This document shows, piece after piece, positions 40,415-49,717 of a stretch of 64,000 nucleotides of DNA. The notes below the pieces were generated by a model, which searched no databases, was not told where the DNA came from, and was given only the letters and a program-made list of their open reading frames with translations. Within the stretch, counting starts at the first letter, position 1. Each line of letters opens with the position of its first letter. The stretch lies in assembly GCA_946892665.1 (NCBI GenBank), contig CAMPOT010000001.1:868001-932000 (forward strand), in the 5' to 3' direction. The position numbers were made by a program, and so were the translations under genes. This stretch comes from Chryseobacterium sp. Marseille-Q5410 (GTDB lineage Bacteria; Bacteroidota; Bacteroidia; Flavobacteriales; Weeksellaceae).

Positions 40415-42775
40415 ATGAGTCAAATTACTAACTCTGAGGAAGAATATTCAGAAGAAATTAATATTAAAGAATTACTACAACCATACCTGAACAAATGGAA
40501 ACTGTTTGCTCTTTCTACTATATTAGCATTAGGACTTGCAATTTATTATATTAAAAGTACCACTCCTACGTATCAAATGAGATCTACAATTCTTATAAAA
40601 GATACCAAAAAATCAGCTCTTGATTTTGGGATGATGAGTGAATTATCTAGCTTCGGGGGAAGATCAAGCAGTACAATCAATAATGAGATGGAATTATTGA
40701 AATCTAAGCGGATCATGCGGGAAGCTGTAGAATTATTAGGTATTCAAACTAAAGTTTTTTCTAAAAAGGGACTTATTAAAAGTGAACTTTATCAAAGTTC
40801 GGCACCCTTTATAGTTAAAGTGATTAATGAAAAGGAGATTGGTCCGGATGATAAAATTAAACCTGTATATGTTAAAATTAAAGGTGATCAATTAGAGCTT
40901 ACTTCTGATAATTTTAAAACTTCAATTAACACTACTTTTAATAAAACTATTGGGCTTCCTTATGCCAATTTGATGATTTTGAAAAATCCTCATTTTGATC
41001 AAAAGAACGCCAAAAAACTCGGTGATTTATCGTTTACATATTCTCCAATTGAAAGTGCAGTTACAGATTTGCAGAAAAAATCTGATATTAGCCTTGTTGA
41101 TAAAGATGCAACAGTGGTAGGGCTAGATATTAAATATACAAATATCGAAAAAGGAAAGGCCATTATTAACAAGTTGATAGATGTTTATAATGAAGATGCC
41201 ATCAAAGACAAAAACTCAGAATCTAAGAAAACAAAAGAATTCATTGACGAACGTTTAGCTATTATTTCTGGTGAGTTGGGTCAGGTAGAAGCCCAAAAGG
41301 AAAATTTCAAAGTTGCTAATGAGATTACTGATATTTCAACAGAAACTCAATTAAATCTTGGTAATTCTGCAGCGACAAGAGCAAAACTAATCGATCTTGA
41401 AACCCAACTGAGTATTAATAATGATCTCATCAGTTATATGTCTAAGCAAGGGGCTACTCAGGTTCTGCCTTCAACTGTTGGTCTTAGTAATCCCACCTCT
41501 TCCGCTAATATTGTTACGTATAATGAATTGGTCATGCAGCGGAATAGATTACTCGAGAATGCCACCCCTCAGAACCCAACAGTTGTTGAACTTACTAAGC
41601 AAATTGCAAATGTAAGAGCAGCTGTGATGGATAATCTAATAAAGAACCGAGCGAGCCTTAATGAAATGAGAAGCCAAATGCTTAGTGAGCAAAGTGTTTT
41701 AAAAGCAAAAATAAGTAAGGTTCCTTCGTGGGAGAAAATGTTTAGAAATATAGAAAGACAACAATCAATAAAGGAAAATCTATATTTAATTTTGTTGCAA
41801 AAACGTGAAGAAACTGCTATTTTATTGGCTAATACAACACCGAAGGCTAAAGTTTTAGATTATGTATTTGCATCAGAAAAGCCGGTTGCTCCTAAAAAGC
41901 TTTTTATACTAGGAGGGGCGTTGCTATTTGGTTTGCTTCTTCCTTTTCTTTACATTTACTTAAAAGGACTTCTGAAGGATATGATCAGCTCTAGACATGA
42001 CTTGGAGCGATTAACAAAAACGGATATTATAGGCGAATTACCTACTTTAACCAAAGGAGAAAGTGAATTGGTCGTGAAAAATGATCTATCACCTAAAGCA
42101 GAGGCATTTAGAATATTGATTACAAACATGAATTTCATGTTGCCTAAAAAAGAAGGTGGTAAGGTTGTTTTTGTAACATCATCTGTAAAAGGTGAAGGGA
42201 AAACTTTTACATCGGTCAATTTGGCTCTTACTCTTGCAAGTCCATCTACGAAAGTAGTGATTATTGGCGCTGATATCAGAAATCCTCAATTACAACGATA
42301 TAATCCTGAAAGAAGAGGAGTTGATGGGTTGACAGAGTATTTATATGATCACTCAAAGAGGATTCAAGATATTGTGCATGTTTCTTCCTTCAATCCTAAT
42401 TGTGATATGATTTATTCAGGAAGTATTCCACCTAATCCGACAGAATTATTGACCAATGGAAGATTACAACAACTTATTGAGGAACTAAAGCAAGATTATA
42501 ATTATGTTATTGTCGATACTGCACCACTGATGCTTGTTACAGATACTTTCCTGTTTTCTGACATGGCCGATGCAACACTTTATGTTACCCGATCTAACTA
42601 TACGCAGGATTCGCTTATCGGATTTGCAAATAATGCCATTAAACAGAATAAAATCAAGAATGTCGCTTTTGTTATTAACGATGTAAAGAAGGAGAACTTT
42701 AGCTATGGCAATAAGTATGGATATGGATATAAGGAAACAGAGCCGAAAAAATGGTGGCAATTTTATAAATCATAA
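40415..42775 (+). CDS. wzc: Wzc-type chain-length regulator and tyrosine autokinase
   Basis: A 786-residue inner-membrane protein. Wzz-like N-terminus (INIKELLQPYLNKWKLFALS, membrane helix about 30-50), periplasmic coiled-coil region (FIDERLAIISGELGQVEAQK), GNVR-like segment and second helix near 500 (LFILGGALLFGLLLPFLYIY). The cytoplasmic kinase domain has Walker A (SSVKGEGKTFTSVNLALTLA), Walker A' (VVIIGADIRNPQL) and Walker B (YVIVDTAPLML). The C-terminal tail is tyrosine-rich (FSYGNKYGYGYKE), as required for autophosphorylation. It partners Wza and controls export and chain length. Confidence 0.92.
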   Translation: MSQITNSEEEYSEEINIKELLQPYLNKWKLFALSTILALGLAIYYIKSTTPTYQMRSTILIKDTKKSALDFGMMSELSSFGGRSSSTINNEMELLKSKRIMREAVELLGIQTKVFSKKGLIKSELYQSSAPFIVKVINEKEIGPDDKIKPVYVKIKGDQLELTSDNFKTSINTTFNKTIGLPYANLMILKNPHFDQKNAKKLGDLSFTYSPIESAVTDLQKKSDISLVDKDATVVGLDIKYTNIEKGKAIINKLIDVYNEDAIKDKNSESKKTKEFIDERLAIISGELGQVEAQKENFKVANEITDISTETQLNLGNSAATRAKLIDLETQLSINNDLISYMSKQGATQVLPSTVGLSNPTSSANIVTYNELVMQRNRLLENATPQNPTVVELTKQIANVRAAVMDNLIKNRASLNEMRSQMLSEQSVLKAKISKVPSWEKMFRNIERQQSIKENLYLILLQKREETAILLANTTPKAKVLDYVFASEKPVAPKKLFILGGALLFGLLLPFLYIYLKGLLKDMISSRHDLERLTKTDIIGELPTLTKGESELVVKNDLSPKAEAFRILITNMNFMLPKKEGGKVVFVTSSVKGEGKTFTSVNLALTLASPSTKVVIIGADIRNPQLQRYNPERRGVDGLTEYLYDHSKRIQDIVHVSSFNPNCDMIYSGSIPPNPTELLTNGRLQQLIEELKQDYNYVIVDTAPLMLVTDTFLFSDMADATLYVTRSNYTQDSLIGFANNAIKQNKIKNVAFVINDVKKENFSYGNKYGYGYKETEPKKWWQFYKS

Positions 42776-42781
42776 AAGATA

Positions 42782-44041
42782 GTGTCTTCCCTTAAGCTTA
42801 CGAAGATTATAGATTTATTTAACCGTCATAAAAAGGTAGTGGAAAACTACTTTTTTATGACGGTTTTACAAGTTATCAATTCGCTGTTTTATGTGATGAT
42901 TTATCCTTATCTCATCAGAACTTTGGGTGCGGAATCTTATGGACTTTATATTTATGCATTGTCGATAGTTACCTATTTTATTTTCATCGTCAACTTCGGG
43001 TTTGATCTTCCTGCTACTAAAGCAGTTGCCCAGGAAAATGATAATCCAACAGCCATAGCTAATGTTTTGTCATGTATATTTACCGCTAAAATTTACCTGC
43101 TTTTTCTTTCGGTACTTATATTTTCCATTTTGCTGATTACTGTGCCATTTTTGAGGGAGCATTATTTACTATTTATCATCGTATTTGGGCAAACTATTAA
43201 TTTTGCTTTATTTCCCACTTATTATTATCAGGGAATGCAAAAAATGAAAACGGCAACCATTATTCAGGTTGTCTTTAAGCTGCTTTCCTTACCCTTTATT
43301 TTTGTATTGGTAAAATCATCAAATGACTTGTCAGGATTTGCTATTATTACTACAACTACCATGATTATTGGAGGGTTGGTTGCATTTTTGATGGTTGTTT
43401 TCGTGGATAAATTAAATATAAGATGGGTGAGTTTTTTGGAATTAAAAAAGTGGTTCAAAGAAGCATTTCCTTTTTTTCTCAGTAATTCTGTAGGGACTTT
43501 AAAGGAACAAGGGATTCCCATCATCGTAGGTGCATTTTTCGGAATGAGAGATGTCGCTATTTACGACTTAGCAAATAAATTAATCATTATCCCCCGAACG
43601 GTTTTAATGAGTTTAAATGCGGCGTTGTTTCCCAAAATAGTGATGGACAATAATAAAGCTACGATTAGGAAAATTATTAAGTACGAATTTCTAATTGGCT
43701 TTGCAGTCATCGCATTAATTATCGCATTCGGATATTGGTTAATTCTTTTTTTAGGAGGAGAAATGATGACGGATGCTTATCCTCTCGCAATTGTCTTAAG
43801 TGTTACAGTTTTAAGTTGGCTGGTTGTTGGGGCTATTATTAGTTTTCTTTTCATTCCAAATCATAAATATTATTTGGTTACGATCAACCAGATTATCGCA
43901 CTCGCTGCGGTTGCCGTGTTTATCCTGCTAGGATTTTCAATTAAAATAAGTATTTTTGTTCTGGTAGGAGCCTTAGCTTTTTCAGGAATAGCGGAAATTA
44001 TTTTTTGTTTATATCAAACTAAAAAGTATAAATTTTTATGA
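42782..44041 (+). CDS. Wzx-type lipid-linked oligosaccharide flippase
   Basis: A 419-residue protein with about 12 membrane helices (for example PFLREHYLLFIIVFGQTINF) and the polysaccharide-synthesis/MATE-like fold typical of Wzx. The conserved N-terminal part reads YPYLIRTLGAESYGLYIYAL. It moves the undecaprenyl-linked repeat unit across the inner membrane. The start is a GTG at 42782, 7 bp after wzc; a later ATG would remove the first helix. Its stop overlaps the next glycosyltransferase start (ATGA). Confidence 0.85.
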   Translation: MSSLKLTKIIDLFNRHKKVVENYFFMTVLQVINSLFYVMIYPYLIRTLGAESYGLYIYALSIVTYFIFIVNFGFDLPATKAVAQENDNPTAIANVLSCIFTAKIYLLFLSVLIFSILLITVPFLREHYLLFIIVFGQTINFALFPTYYYQGMQKMKTATIIQVVFKLLSLPFIFVLVKSSNDLSGFAIITTTTMIIGGLVAFLMVVFVDKLNIRWVSFLELKKWFKEAFPFFLSNSVGTLKEQGIPIIVGAFFGMRDVAIYDLANKLIIIPRTVLMSLNAALFPKIVMDNNKATIRKIIKYEFLIGFAVIALIIAFGYWLILFLGGEMMTDAYPLAIVLSVTVLSWLVVGAIISFLFIPNHKYYLVTINQIIALAAVAVFILLGFSIKISIFVLVGALAFSGIAEIIFCLYQTKKYKFL

Positions 44042-45030
44042 AGTACGATGTAAGTGTTTTAGTTCCTGTACATAATGTTTCAAAGTTTATAGAACGGTGT
44101 CTTCGCACTTTGTTCGGTCAGACGTATGATAATATACAATATATTTTTGTTAACGATTGTACTCCCGATCAGTCCATTGAAATTATAGAAAAGGTATTGA
44201 ACGAATACCCGCAAAGGAAAGAACATGTAAAAATCATTAATCACGATAAAAACAGGGGACTAGCCGCTGCAAGAAATACAGGAATTGAAAATGCAGAAGG
44301 AGAGTATGTTCTCCATATTGACAGTGACGATTATATTGAGCTCGATATGGTAGAACTAATGTTCGGAAAAGCTAAGGAAGAAGATGCTGATATCGTGGTT
44401 TGTGATTTTAATATAAAATGGAAGCAAACACAGAAAATAGCTTCTCAGCATTTTACTGACAAAGATCAATACCTCCGAGATATTCTTAACACTAAGGCGA
44501 TGCCGGGAGTTGTAAATAAATTGATAAGAAGAAGTTTATACCTAAATAACAACATTTTTCCATTTGAAGGAATAAATTTAGGAGAAGATTATGTAACTAC
44601 TCCAAAATTAATATCAAAGGCAAGACGAATTTCCAAGGTGAATAAACCATTATATCATTATATTCAATATAATGAAGGTTCTTATACCGCCATAATGAAT
44701 CAAAAAGCAATAGATGATTTATGGTTTGTATTAAATGAGTTGTATAATTACTTTAAATCTACTAAAGAGTTCTCACTTTTAAAGAATGATCTTCTTAAGG
44801 GACAATTGATTAAGAAGCTTGATGTCGTTGGTAGAGTGAATAATGAGAAAAGAAGAGAAATATTCGAAACTTTTTCTGAAGCAAATACTGTTGCATCTGA
44901 AGCCGATTTGTCCTTTCGCCAAGCGATTACTTATAAATTATGTGCTAGTAACCAATATCAATTGCTAAACTTATTTTTATCCACTTTTGATAAGTTTTTT
45001 AGATTGGTGCAAAAATTAAAAGGGAGATAA
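44038..45030 (+). CDS. Glycosyltransferase family 2
   Basis: A 330-residue GT-A enzyme: the family-2 N-terminus VSVLVPVHNVSKFIERCLRT, then YIFVNDCTPDQSIEIIEKVL, NRGLAAARNTGIENAEGEYV and the metal-binding DSDDY (about residue 97). A C-terminal half with an acidic GEDYV motif is the likely acceptor side. It adds one sugar to the lipid-linked repeat unit on the cytoplasmic face. It is coupled to the flippase gene (4-bp overlap) and stands 2 bp before the polymerase gene. Sugar specificity cannot be read. Confidence 0.85.
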   Translation: MKYDVSVLVPVHNVSKFIERCLRTLFGQTYDNIQYIFVNDCTPDQSIEIIEKVLNEYPQRKEHVKIINHDKNRGLAAARNTGIENAEGEYVLHIDSDDYIELDMVELMFGKAKEEDADIVVCDFNIKWKQTQKIASQHFTDKDQYLRDILNTKAMPGVVNKLIRRSLYLNNNIFPFEGINLGEDYVTTPKLISKARRISKVNKPLYHYIQYNEGSYTAIMNQKAIDDLWFVLNELYNYFKSTKEFSLLKNDLLKGQLIKKLDVVGRVNNEKRREIFETFSEANTVASEADLSFRQAITYKLCASNQYQLLNLFLSTFDKFFRLVQKLKGR

Positions 45031-45032
45031 AA

Positions 45033-46436
45033 ATGAAATTAGTACTAAATATCTTTTTTTGCCTTCTAGCTGGTTTACTGGTTTATGCCGCGCCAAATAC
45101 CTATGATTATGGGTTTTGTGTGTTAGTTTTGGTATTGTTTTTACTTAACGTTATCTATTATTTTGTAAGTAATAGGACTGTATCAGGTAATGTAGCAAAT
45201 TTTGATTTTTTTTTCATTTTTTCTTATGGGATGACTAATTTTATTTATCCTGTTTTTTATAAACCGAATAATCCTAATTACACAGTATTTGAGTTACCGT
45301 TCAATGATAATATTATTTCTAAATCTACAGCAATAGCTTATTTAGGGTTCACTTTTTTTGTATTAGGAATAAGCAATTATCGGAAATTAAAAATTAAGAG
45401 AGCAAAAACAAATAATAAACCTTCATTTAAAATTAATAGTTTATTTATTAAATCTATTTTTCTTGTAGCAATCTTATCTTTTATTGGTTATGTTGCAACT
45501 GGAGGATTAACTGTTATTCAAAAAGTATATTCTAGTGGAGATGGTGGAAATTTAACCGAGGTTGGGGTATATTCTTATTTTAATAACGTTTTTGTAATCT
45601 GCGCGAATTTGTTGGCTATTTTCGTATTCCTGATTAAGGATAAAATGACGAAAATTATGTCTTTTGCTTTTATTATTATTTGCGGATTAATCATGCTTAC
45701 GACAGGCTCTAGAACATTAATTCTAGGTCTGGGCTTAATATTGATTGTTTCTTATGGTACTTTCGTAAGGCGTATCACCATGCCGGTAATGATGTTATTC
45801 ATCTTAATCGGATCCTTCTTTATGACCGTAATACAGGCAACTAGATCACAAGAATTTTCGACACAAAGTTGGAGTACTTCAGCTTCAAAAAATGTTGAGA
45901 TAGAAACACCTTTTGACATATTCAATGATTTGATTATTAATAACAGGAATCTTTATGTTTTGGTAGATTTTGCAGATGAACATCAAAATGTCTTTTTTTT
46001 GAGTGCTATTTCAGATCTTACATCCCCATTACCTGGATTATTTCGATATGTATCTGAAAGCATTAATGTTCCTAAAGAACTAATTTCCGGTGGAGATTTA
46101 CCAACATTTATAGAATTTGGACCAAATTCAGATTGGGGGCTGGGAACTAATTTGGTAGGAGAAACCTATGTAGGCTACAGTTACTTTGGAGTATGCATAA
46201 TTTTGTTTCTTTGGGGACTTGCGGTAAGAAAATCTTATGACGCATCAGGAAATAATATTTATGCTTTTGTTATTTACTTTTTATTGGTTTCGCATGCCAT
46301 ATTCTTCTCAAGAGCCTTTTATTTATATCAACCAAGAACTCTTGTATGGAGTCTCATACTGGTATTTATTTTATTGAAAATAACAAATGCACTCTATCGT
46401 AAAAGAAAGAGAGCAATTAAAAATGAGGTGATATGA
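45033..46436 (+). CDS. Wzy-type O-antigen/exopolysaccharide polymerase
   Basis: A 467-residue protein of about 11-12 membrane helices with a large loop in the second half (about 280-385, including FGPNSDWGLGTNLVGETYVG). Position (between a glycosyltransferase and another, after the flippase), topology and the lack of other domains fit an O-antigen polymerase that joins repeat units in the periplasm. Wzy proteins are poorly conserved, so the call rests mostly on topology and context. Its stop overlaps the next start by 4 bp. Confidence 0.75.
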   Translation: MKLVLNIFFCLLAGLLVYAAPNTYDYGFCVLVLVLFLLNVIYYFVSNRTVSGNVANFDFFFIFSYGMTNFIYPVFYKPNNPNYTVFELPFNDNIISKSTAIAYLGFTFFVLGISNYRKLKIKRAKTNNKPSFKINSLFIKSIFLVAILSFIGYVATGGLTVIQKVYSSGDGGNLTEVGVYSYFNNVFVICANLLAIFVFLIKDKMTKIMSFAFIIICGLIMLTTGSRTLILGLGLILIVSYGTFVRRITMPVMMLFILIGSFFMTVIQATRSQEFSTQSWSTSASKNVEIETPFDIFNDLIINNRNLYVLVDFADEHQNVFFLSAISDLTSPLPGLFRYVSESINVPKELISGGDLPTFIEFGPNSDWGLGTNLVGETYVGYSYFGVCIILFLWGLAVRKSYDASGNNIYAFVIYFLLVSHAIFFSRAFYLYQPRTLVWSLILVFILLKITNALYRKRKRAIKNEVI

Positions 46437-47587
46437 AAATTTTATATTGCATTCCATCTTTGTGTGAAAGTGGCGGTACTGAACGTATTGTTACCCAGAA
46501 AATCAATTTTTTTCTTGAGTGTGAGAAACAATATGATATTACAATTGTAACAACCGAAGGAATCAATAAAAAACCATTTTATGATTTACATCCATCGGCC
46601 AAAGTTATACATTTGAATATTAACTTTTTGAAAGAATTTAGTAAGCCATTGTATTCAAAATATATTGGTACAAAAAGAAAGTTACAGCAGTATAAAAAGA
46701 AACTGATACAAGTTATTAATACTCAAAAAATTGACATTTGTATTTCTACGGGTGCCAAGGAACTGGAATTTCTTTCTCAAATTCAAGTGCCATGTAAAAA
46801 AATATGTGAATTACATTTTTCGAAGTATAATAGGGAGCTCTTTCTTGAAGGAAAAAAAGGCGGGATTATTTGGAAGCTCATAGGTAAAATAAGAACTTAT
46901 CAATTGATAAAGCAAACAGCAGGACTTGATCAATTGGTAGTGCTCACAAAGAAAGATGAAAAAGATTGGAAAAAAACACATAATAATGTAAAACAAATAT
47001 ATAATTTCTCTGATTTTCAATCGGAAAGTGTAGCTTTACTTGAAAACAAAAAAGTAATCTCGGTAGGGAGATTGACAGAGCAAAAAGGATATAATTATTT
47101 AATTGAAGCATGGGCAATTATTAAAAACAAAAAGTCTGATTGGATTCTTGAAATTTACGGAGAAGGGGATTTGTATAATGAGCTTTTTCAACAAATCAAA
47201 GATTGTCGATTAGAAAACCATGTGTTTTTAAAAGGAAGAACCAACCAAGTTCAAGAAAAAATGTTAGAAAGCTCTATTTTTGCACTTTCTTCGAGATACG
47301 AAGGTTTCCCTATGGTATTGCTTGAAAGTATGGCTTGTGGGGTTCCTGTTGTTAGCTTTGACTGCGAAACTGGTCCCGCAGAAATTATTGAAAACAATGA
47401 CTGCGGGATCTTAGTGGAAAATCGAAATGTATCAAAGTTGGCAGAAGCGCTACTAAAAATGATGGAGGACAAAGAATTAAGAAAGAAAAGTGGAGAAATT
47501 GCAAAAATTAAATCGGCTAATTTTTCAAAAAGTAAAATCATGAATCAATGGATTGATTTGTTTGAATGTCTTACGATCCATAATTAA
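46433..47587 (+). CDS. Glycosyltransferase family 4
   Basis: A 384-residue GT-B enzyme: an N-terminal nucleotide-free domain (MKILYCIPSLCESGGTERIV, a typical GGTER opening) and a C-terminal donor domain. The latter has VISVGRLTEQKGYNYLIEAW, then FALSSRYEGFPMVLLESMAC (E-x7-E motif), then GVPVVSFDCETGPAEII. It transfers a sugar with retention of configuration in repeat-unit assembly. The donor is likely a UDP- or GDP-hexose, but this cannot be decided. A 75-bp AT-rich gap follows. Confidence 0.88.
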   Translation: MKILYCIPSLCESGGTERIVTQKINFFLECEKQYDITIVTTEGINKKPFYDLHPSAKVIHLNINFLKEFSKPLYSKYIGTKRKLQQYKKKLIQVINTQKIDICISTGAKELEFLSQIQVPCKKICELHFSKYNRELFLEGKKGGIIWKLIGKIRTYQLIKQTAGLDQLVVLTKKDEKDWKKTHNNVKQIYNFSDFQSESVALLENKKVISVGRLTEQKGYNYLIEAWAIIKNKKSDWILEIYGEGDLYNELFQQIKDCRLENHVFLKGRTNQVQEKMLESSIFALSSRYEGFPMVLLESMACGVPVVSFDCETGPAEIIENNDCGILVENRNVSKLAEALLKMMEDKELRKKSGEIAKIKSANFSKSKIMNQWIDLFECLTIHN

Positions 47588-47662
47588 TATCGTACGCGTT
47601 TTATAATAGATATTAACTATGCTATTTTTCATAAGTCTTACAATAATACCAAACTTAAAAAT

Positions 47663-48010
47663 ATGATAATTGAACACGACATAAGACCATGGGGCGAGTA
47701 TTGGGTGTTAGAGGATGCACCTACCCACAAAGTTAAAAGAATATCAGTAAATCCAGGAGGAAGACTTTCCCTACAATATCATCATCACCGGGCCGAAGTT
47801 TGGACTATTGTTTCGGGAGTTGGTACTATCACAATTAATGATGAAATTAATGATTATCAACCGGGAGAGGTAGCTCAAATTCCTTTAGGAGCACATCATC
47901 GGATTGAGAATAAAACCAATGAGCCGGTAGTCTTTATTGAAGTTCAATACGGCACCTATTTTGGGGAAGACGATATTGTAAGAGTTGAAGACGATTATAA
48001 TAGAGCCTAA
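47663..48010 (+). CDS. Cupin-domain phosphomannose-isomerase-like protein
   Basis: A 115-residue single cupin: RPWGEYWVLEDAPTHKVKRI, then SLQYHHHRAEVWTIVSGVGT with metal-binding histidines, then AQIPLGAHHRIENKTNEPVV. It matches the C-terminal type II phosphomannose isomerase domain usually fused to GDP-mannose pyrophosphorylase (ManC), here standing alone. If active it interconverts fructose-6-P and mannose-6-P and would point to mannose in the polymer. No manC or manB gene is in the window. Confidence 0.8.
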   Translation: MIIEHDIRPWGEYWVLEDAPTHKVKRISVNPGGRLSLQYHHHRAEVWTIVSGVGTITINDEINDYQPGEVAQIPLGAHHRIENKTNEPVVFIEVQYGTYFGEDDIVRVEDDYNRA

Positions 48011-48038
48011 AGGTAGAGTCGAAAAATAAATAGTTATA

Positions 48039-49130
48039 ATGAAATTAGTTCTGGACAACATCATATTTTCTTTGCAAAAATCCGGGGGAGGTTCAGTGTA
48101 TTGGACTGAACTGATAAAGCGTTTTAGTACAATGAATGATGATACTGTTTTCTTTGATCAGAAAGAACCTAATGATAACATTTTCAGGAAGACTATTGAT
48201 CTCAAAAATGTTAAAACAGAATCAAAATGGTTTTTATCAATAAGAAGATATTTGCCATTTACTGAGAAAATCAAAGGGAAATTTATATTCCATTCCAGTT
48301 ATTATAGATACTCTTCTTACCACAATGCAATTAATGTTACAACGATACATGATTTTACGACTGAGAAATTTAGGAAAGGTTTAGCAAGAGAAGTTAACTT
48401 GTATCAGAAAAAATTAGCGGTAAAAAAATCCCGTGGAGTTATCTGTATTTCAGAGAATACAAAAAGAGATTTGTTGCATTTCATGCCTGATACTGATGAA
48501 AAAAAAATACGGGTTATTTATAATGGTGTAAGTAATGATTTTTTCTATATTGAAAATGATTTCAAGATTGCGGAAAAAGAACCCACATTTGCCAATTTAG
48601 AAAACCAACAATATTTATTATACATTGGTCATAGAACAGGTTACAAAAATTTTAAATTTGCAGTTGAAGCCGCATCAAAATATATTGGAACATTTAAATT
48701 AGTTGTAGTCGGTGAACCATTCAATGATGAGGAGAAAATTTATGTGGAATCAAAATTAGGAGCGACTTGTGTACAAGTAAGTAAGTTAACAAACGAATAC
48801 TTAAATTATTTATACAATAAAGCTTTTGCACTACTTTATCCATCATCTTATGAAGGGTTTGGGATTCCTATCATAGAAGCCATGAAAACTAAATGTCCTG
48901 TAATTGCTTTTAATAATTCCTCTATTCCTGAAGTAGCAGGTAAATGTGGTTTAATCTATGATGATGAAAATTATATGTCTTTGGTAGATGGTATTGAAAA
49001 ACTTAAAAATACTGAATTAAGAGAAAATCTTACAGTTGAAGGGATTTTGCAGGCAGAAAAGTTTAATTGGGATAGCACAGCAAAACATTATTTAGAATTT
49101 TATAAAGAGCTTTATGATTCAAAAATTTAG
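48039..49130 (+). CDS. Glycosyltransferase family 4 (mannosyltransferase-like)
   Basis: A 363-residue GT-B enzyme. The second domain carries YLLYIGHRTGYKNFKFAVEA and ALLYPSSYEGFGIPIIEAMK (E-x7-E), then TKCPVIAFNNSSIPEVAG. The first has KSRGVICISENTKRDLLHFM. This arrangement is frequent in mannosyl- and related transferases of O-antigen loci and fits the neighbouring phosphomannose isomerase-like gene. Its end overlaps the acetyltransferase gene by 17 bp. Confidence 0.85.
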   Translation: MKLVLDNIIFSLQKSGGGSVYWTELIKRFSTMNDDTVFFDQKEPNDNIFRKTIDLKNVKTESKWFLSIRRYLPFTEKIKGKFIFHSSYYRYSSYHNAINVTTIHDFTTEKFRKGLAREVNLYQKKLAVKKSRGVICISENTKRDLLHFMPDTDEKKIRVIYNGVSNDFFYIENDFKIAEKEPTFANLENQQYLLYIGHRTGYKNFKFAVEAASKYIGTFKLVVVGEPFNDEEKIYVESKLGATCVQVSKLTNEYLNYLYNKAFALLYPSSYEGFGIPIIEAMKTKCPVIAFNNSSIPEVAGKCGLIYDDENYMSLVDGIEKLKNTELRENLTVEGILQAEKFNWDSTAKHYLEFYKELYDSKI

Positions 49131-49713
49131 ACAATATGGCTTTTTAGGAATCATTCGCATGATGATTAACGTCCTTCGCACCAAACTCACTTTCTCGCAG
49201 GCAAGAATTATACGCTTCCCAATAGATATCAGAGGAAAAAAGTTCATACAGATTTCTGAAGGTTTTACTACAGGAGTAGGATGCAGGATAGAAGCTTATC
49301 CCGTAGACCATCAATCTAAAACACTTTTTATTGGGAAAGATTTTCAAATGAATGATTACGTTCATATTACAGCGATGGAAAGTGTGAAAATTGGAAATAA
49401 TGTACTATTGGCAAGTAAGATTTATATATCGGATTGCGCCCATGGAAGTTATTCCGGAGACAAGTACGACAGTCATCCTTATAGTGCTCCAGACAAAAGA
49501 CCTCTTTATTCTAAGCCTGTATCGATTGAGGACAATGTTTGGTTGGGAGAATTTGTCTCTGTATTACCAGGCGTTACTATTGGAAAAGGGACGATTGTTG
49601 GAGCAAATTCTGTAGTTTCTAAAAGTTTGCCTCCGTACGTCATCGCAGTTGGGACGCCAGCAAAACCAATAAAGCAGTTTAATTTTACAACAAATAATTG
49701 GGAAAAAGTATAA
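49114..49713 (+). CDS. Hexapeptide-repeat acyltransferase (WbbJ/WcaF-like)
   Basis: A 199-residue left-handed beta-helix protein with DYVHITAMESVKIGNNVLLA, then SISIEDNVWLG-like coils around VSIEDNVWLGEFVSVLPGVT and the closing GKGTIVGANSVVSKSLPPYV. It would O-acetylate the repeat unit using acetyl-CoA. It overlaps the preceding glycosyltransferase gene and is 4 bp from the next gene, so it belongs to the operon. Confidence 0.85.
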   Translation: MIQKFRQYGFLGIIRMMINVLRTKLTFSQARIIRFPIDIRGKKFIQISEGFTTGVGCRIEAYPVDHQSKTLFIGKDFQMNDYVHITAMESVKIGNNVLLASKIYISDCAHGSYSGDKYDSHPYSAPDKRPLYSKPVSIEDNVWLGEFVSVLPGVTIGKGTIVGANSVVSKSLPPYVIAVGTPAKPIKQFNFTTNNWEKV

Positions 49714-49717
49714 GACT